Shown here: positions 57,190 through 60,000 of the stretch, one piece after another
Position numbering within the stretch: position 1 is the first letter of the stretch
Layout: each line of letters starts with the position of its first letter
From: Polytrichum commune
Lineage: Eukaryota > Streptophyta > Polytrichopsida > Polytrichales > Polytrichaceae
Assembly (NCBI GenBank): GCA_950295325.1
Contig: OX485806.1
Coordinates: forward strand, 46,249,169-46,309,168
Length of the DNA stretch: 60,000 nt
Reading direction: 5' to 3'
Made by a program: the position numbers and the translations under genes
The notes under the pieces: generated by a model
Databases searched by the model: none
What the model was told of the DNA's origin: nothing
The model's input: the letters and a program-made list of their open reading frames with translations, nothing else

Positions 57190-58510
57190 GTATAAGTTGT
57201 TGCTTAATATTTTGCTCCATTAGTTTTTGCCTTAATCTATACAATAGTTATACGTTAGTCTTTGTACTATTTATGTATCCGCCTCTACATTAGATTTCTA
57301 TATTAGGTTATGCATCACTTATTTGCATTAATCTTCTATCTTAGTTTCCTGCATTTTATTCTACATCAATCCCCATACATTAGACTTTTGCATTATGTTA
57401 TGCATCAATTCTTTGCATTAATCTTTTGCATTAGATTCTACATTCGACTTTGCATTATTCTTCTGCATCAATCTCCTACATTACTCTCATGCACTATGTT
57501 ATCCATTATTCCTCTGCATTAGGTTCTGTATTAGCCTCAACGTTAATGTTCTACATTAGATTTTGCATTAATCTTCTGCATTCGTATTTTACATTCGTGT
57601 TTTGCATTCATGTTCTAGTGCTTTGCATTAATGTTATGTATGTCCTGCATCAATGTTATGCGTATTTTGTATTAGTGTTTTGCATTGATTCTTTGTATTA
57701 GGCTCTACATTATAGTAGGTGGACAGTCCAAATAGTACCATCCACATTCATACCAATGGACCTCATCCTATTATTTGCATATTTCAAAAGTGAACATGAA
57801 ATTATCTGACTAAACATTCTTGAAACTATAAAAAAGTTTATTTTCTTGTGTTATTTTCTAATTATGTTATGTTTTGATATCCAAAGTTTATAGTTGTATA
57901 AGTTTTTGCTTGACTTTTTGTTCCATTAGATTTTGCATTAGTCTTGCATTAATTTCTACATTAGTCTTGCATTAGTTTTTGCATTGGTATTGTATTAGTT
58001 TCTTTATTAGTCTCACATTAGTTATTGAATTGGGTTTTACATTATTTTTTATATTATTTTTGCACTAGCCTTTGTAATAATCTTCTGCATTAGTCTTCTG
58101 CACCAATATTATATATTAGTCCTATGTATTAGGTTTTGCATTAGGGTCTACATTGGCCTTCAACATTAATCTTCTATAGTTGTTTTTGCATTAGGTTTTG
58201 TATTAGGTTGTGTATTAGGTACTGCATTAGACTTTGCATTAGTCCTTTACATTAATCTTTTACATTAGGTTTTACATTACTGCTTGACATAGTGTTATGT
58301 ATAGTATTTTGCTTTGGCGTTTTGCATTAGTGTTCAACACAAGGTTCTGCGTTAGTATTATGCATAGTGTTATACATTAATGTTTTGTACAATGTTATGC
58401 GTTAGTGTTTTGTATGATATTATGCAATAGTATTCTGCATGATATTCTGCAAAAGTGTTTTGCATGATGTCCTGCATTAAGCTTTGCATTATTGTTTTGC
58501 ATTATCAAAA
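57190..58510. repeat. GCATTA-type degenerate arrays with duplicated leader
   Basis: (T)TTTGCATTA(G/A)TCTT words repeat every 11-16 bp across 57,190-57,720 and again across 57,885-58,510. Each tract is preceded by a similar leader (TTGATATCCTAAAATGTTGG at 57,169; TTTGATATCCAAAGTTTATA at 57,872), each followed by TTGTATAAG-like sequence and GTTCCATTAG. The whole unit of about 700 bp is therefore duplicated. Open frames rich in Leu, His and Phe here are by-products of the repeat. Confidence 0.88.
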
Positions 58511-58980
58511 TTAGAAGGTCATTGCTTAGAGGCACTAGGGTAGTCCATCCATTTGGCCAATCTTATGGGTGTTATTTCGCTTGGAGTAACAATTGTCACT
58601 ATAATAATTTTTTCAAGTTGAAATCTTCAACTATCATTTTCTGTTAGATTTATTGATTTTGCCGAGATATATTCCTTGATCCTATGAATCATTTTCCGTC
58701 TATTGCTTCCCTATTCATTACTTGCAATATTTTTTTAACGGCCATTTTAGACTAGTATTCATAATTTTTTTTCTTGAAATAGGTAGTTATATTTTTCCTT
58801 CAAATAGCTAATTATCTTTCCGCCAAGTAGTTCAGCAGCCAAATAAAAAGTTTTTTTCTTCATTTTTTCAAGTAGGTAGTTAATTTTCCTTCAAGTAACT
58901 AAATGGCCAAATAACCAAGTAGTCAAGAAACAAATTTCTTTTCTTTTCTGAGTAGCTAAATAACTAAGTAACCAAGTTTT
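58510..58980. other. AT-rich spacer with AAGTAGCCAAATAAC words
   Basis: No gene. From about 58,790 onward CAAGTAGTTCAG, CAAGTAACTAAATGGCC and similar words recur irregularly, grading into the 58,990-59,410 repeat. Confidence 0.55.
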
Positions 58981-58989
58981 CAACTAATC

Positions 58990-59410
58990 ACGTAGTCAAA
59001 TAACTAAGCGGCCAAATAACAAAGTTATCATGTAGCCAAATATTCCAATAAACTTTCTTATAAGTGACATGATAACCAAGTAACCAAAGTAACCAAATGG
59101 CCGAACAATGAAGTAACCAAGTATCCCTTTCTATTTTGCTACTATCTTTTTACTTTTTTTCTATCCATCTATTTGTAGTTTTTCATTTTTGAAGTTTTTG
59201 TGCAATATAACATAGGTAGCAATCAGTTTTAAAAACTACTTTCTTACCATGTGAGAAGGATTTTCTTTCCACGTGCATAACAATGCCTCTATAAAGCTTC
59301 CATTTCTTTTTTAATTTTTGAGGAGCCACTTGGCTTAATTCTATTGGAACTTGTTATTTACTTTTAATCTTTGAGTCCTCTTTTATAAGTTAGTTTGTTT
59401 TATTTAATAA
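58990..59410 (-). repeat. Dispersed repeat, inverted partner of 49,920-50,300
   Basis: The minus strand carries TAACAAGTTCCAATAG, TAGAGGCATTGTTATGC, ACATGGTAAGAAAGTAG, GCTACCTATGTTATATTG and GGATACTTGG in the order seen at 49.9-50.3 kb. Confidence 0.75.
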
Positions 59411-60000
59411 CTTTCCAACACAATGTTGTTAAAATGGGATCACAATCACAAGCGGTGATTTGTGCTAGGGAAGTGCTATCATTTGAATGGAGAAGAATGA
59501 ATAGTGAGCAATGAGCAATAACCCATGGGCAGGGAGGAAAATACTAGAAATATCCATTTGTATCTTATATCGGTACTATCTTGGTATAAATAATAACATT
59601 TTATAATATTGTGAATGGAGAATTTATTCAAAATACACTTTATCTAAAGGATGTTTTATCATACTATTAAATTTTAAATGCACAAGCTTGGTATGAAGGT
59701 TGGAAATTAAATTAAATAGTGTTGTGGGATTCAACATTCAATTTCTCAAAATGATCCACATCACATCCCAAATATTGAGGATGTTTTACATACATGTTTA
59801 GAATTCACATGATAAATGAATTGATGAAGGCATTGCAAAAGAAAAAACTTACATTTTTGGACATAGATGAAAGTATAAGAGGAATTTTCTCATGCAGATT
59901 AATGTATATTTATTATGGCATATTTAAAAAGAAATGGGTTCAAGAATTTGTTTATTGATGCATTTATAAAACATATTTTTGCTACTATATAGAATGACAA
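59411..60000. other. AT-rich intergenic to window end
   Basis: It contains the partner of 54,840-55,030 (59,440-59,640). Otherwise no gene, RNA or repeat unit was recognised. Confidence 0.5.

Noticed and set aside
57310-57701. Leu/His/Phe-rich open frames
   Set aside because: They are generated by the GCATTA word array.
1-60000. tRNA, rRNA or telomeric repeats
   Set aside because: I scanned by eye for conserved tRNA boxes, rRNA cores and TTTAGGG runs and saw none that could be supported. The 44,191-44,208 match is only a tRNA 3'-end-like primer site.

Overview
This is non-coding-rich nuclear DNA of a plant (streptophyte). The evidence is two damaged Ty3/gypsy LTR retrotransposons with plant-type gag, protease, reverse transcriptase, RNase H and integrase motifs, several solo LTRs with 5-bp target duplications, GT-AG introns, and long satellite and minisatellite arrays. 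No intact gene, rRNA, tRNA or CRISPR array was recognised. The species cannot be named from the sequence. A seed-free plant is only a guess.

Layout. (1) 1-21,860 is one satellite array with a 74/75-bp unit (mean about 74.6 bp). It contains internal segmental duplications of 24, 25 and 37 units, and its right edge is diverged and compound. (2) The array stops one base before a candidate 3' splice site at 21,872-21,873. The last two exons (21,874-22,458) of an unrecognised multi-exon gene family follow. (3) After patchwork 3' duplications (22.4-23.6 kb) and a candidate promoter/5' region (23.8-24.1 kb), a ~139-bp tandem array with a hairpin palindrome runs from 24.1 to 33.8 kb. It is split by an LTR fragment (25,211-26,842) and by a decayed gypsy element (26,988-32,697), which itself carries a solo LTR (27,405-29,043) in its gag region. 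(4) A second, fuller copy of the gene family lies at 33,847-38,643: seven recognisable exons, at least two frameshifts, and a 2.3-kb pyrimidine-rich block in one intron. (5) Near 40.1-40.43 kb a sequence like the 24-kb 5' region recurs. There it is cut by a 3'-truncated gypsy element on the minus strand (40,430-45,667), which has gag, protease, a candidate primer-binding site and a 5' LTR. (6) 45.7-54.3 kb is repeat wreckage: a solo LTR with GGTGG duplications, a second LTR-like family present once forward and twice inverted, an AT-rich minisatellite, and a pyrimidine-rich block with a recurrent decamer. (7) 54.3-60 kb is AT-rich. It holds a 1.14-kb terminal-inverted-repeat DNA element (55,879-57,016) with gene-like internal sequence, two GCATTA-type arrays with a shared leader, and a partner of the repeat at 49.9-50.3 kb.

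Overall reading (inference). A small tandem cluster of an undescribed gene family, with at least two copies and perhaps the start of a third, was broken up by satellite expansion inside introns and by waves of gypsy insertion. LTR-LTR recombination then left solo LTRs. The most distinctive signals are the gene family with conserved exon phases, the satellite ending at a splice acceptor, the palindromic array, and the TIR element.
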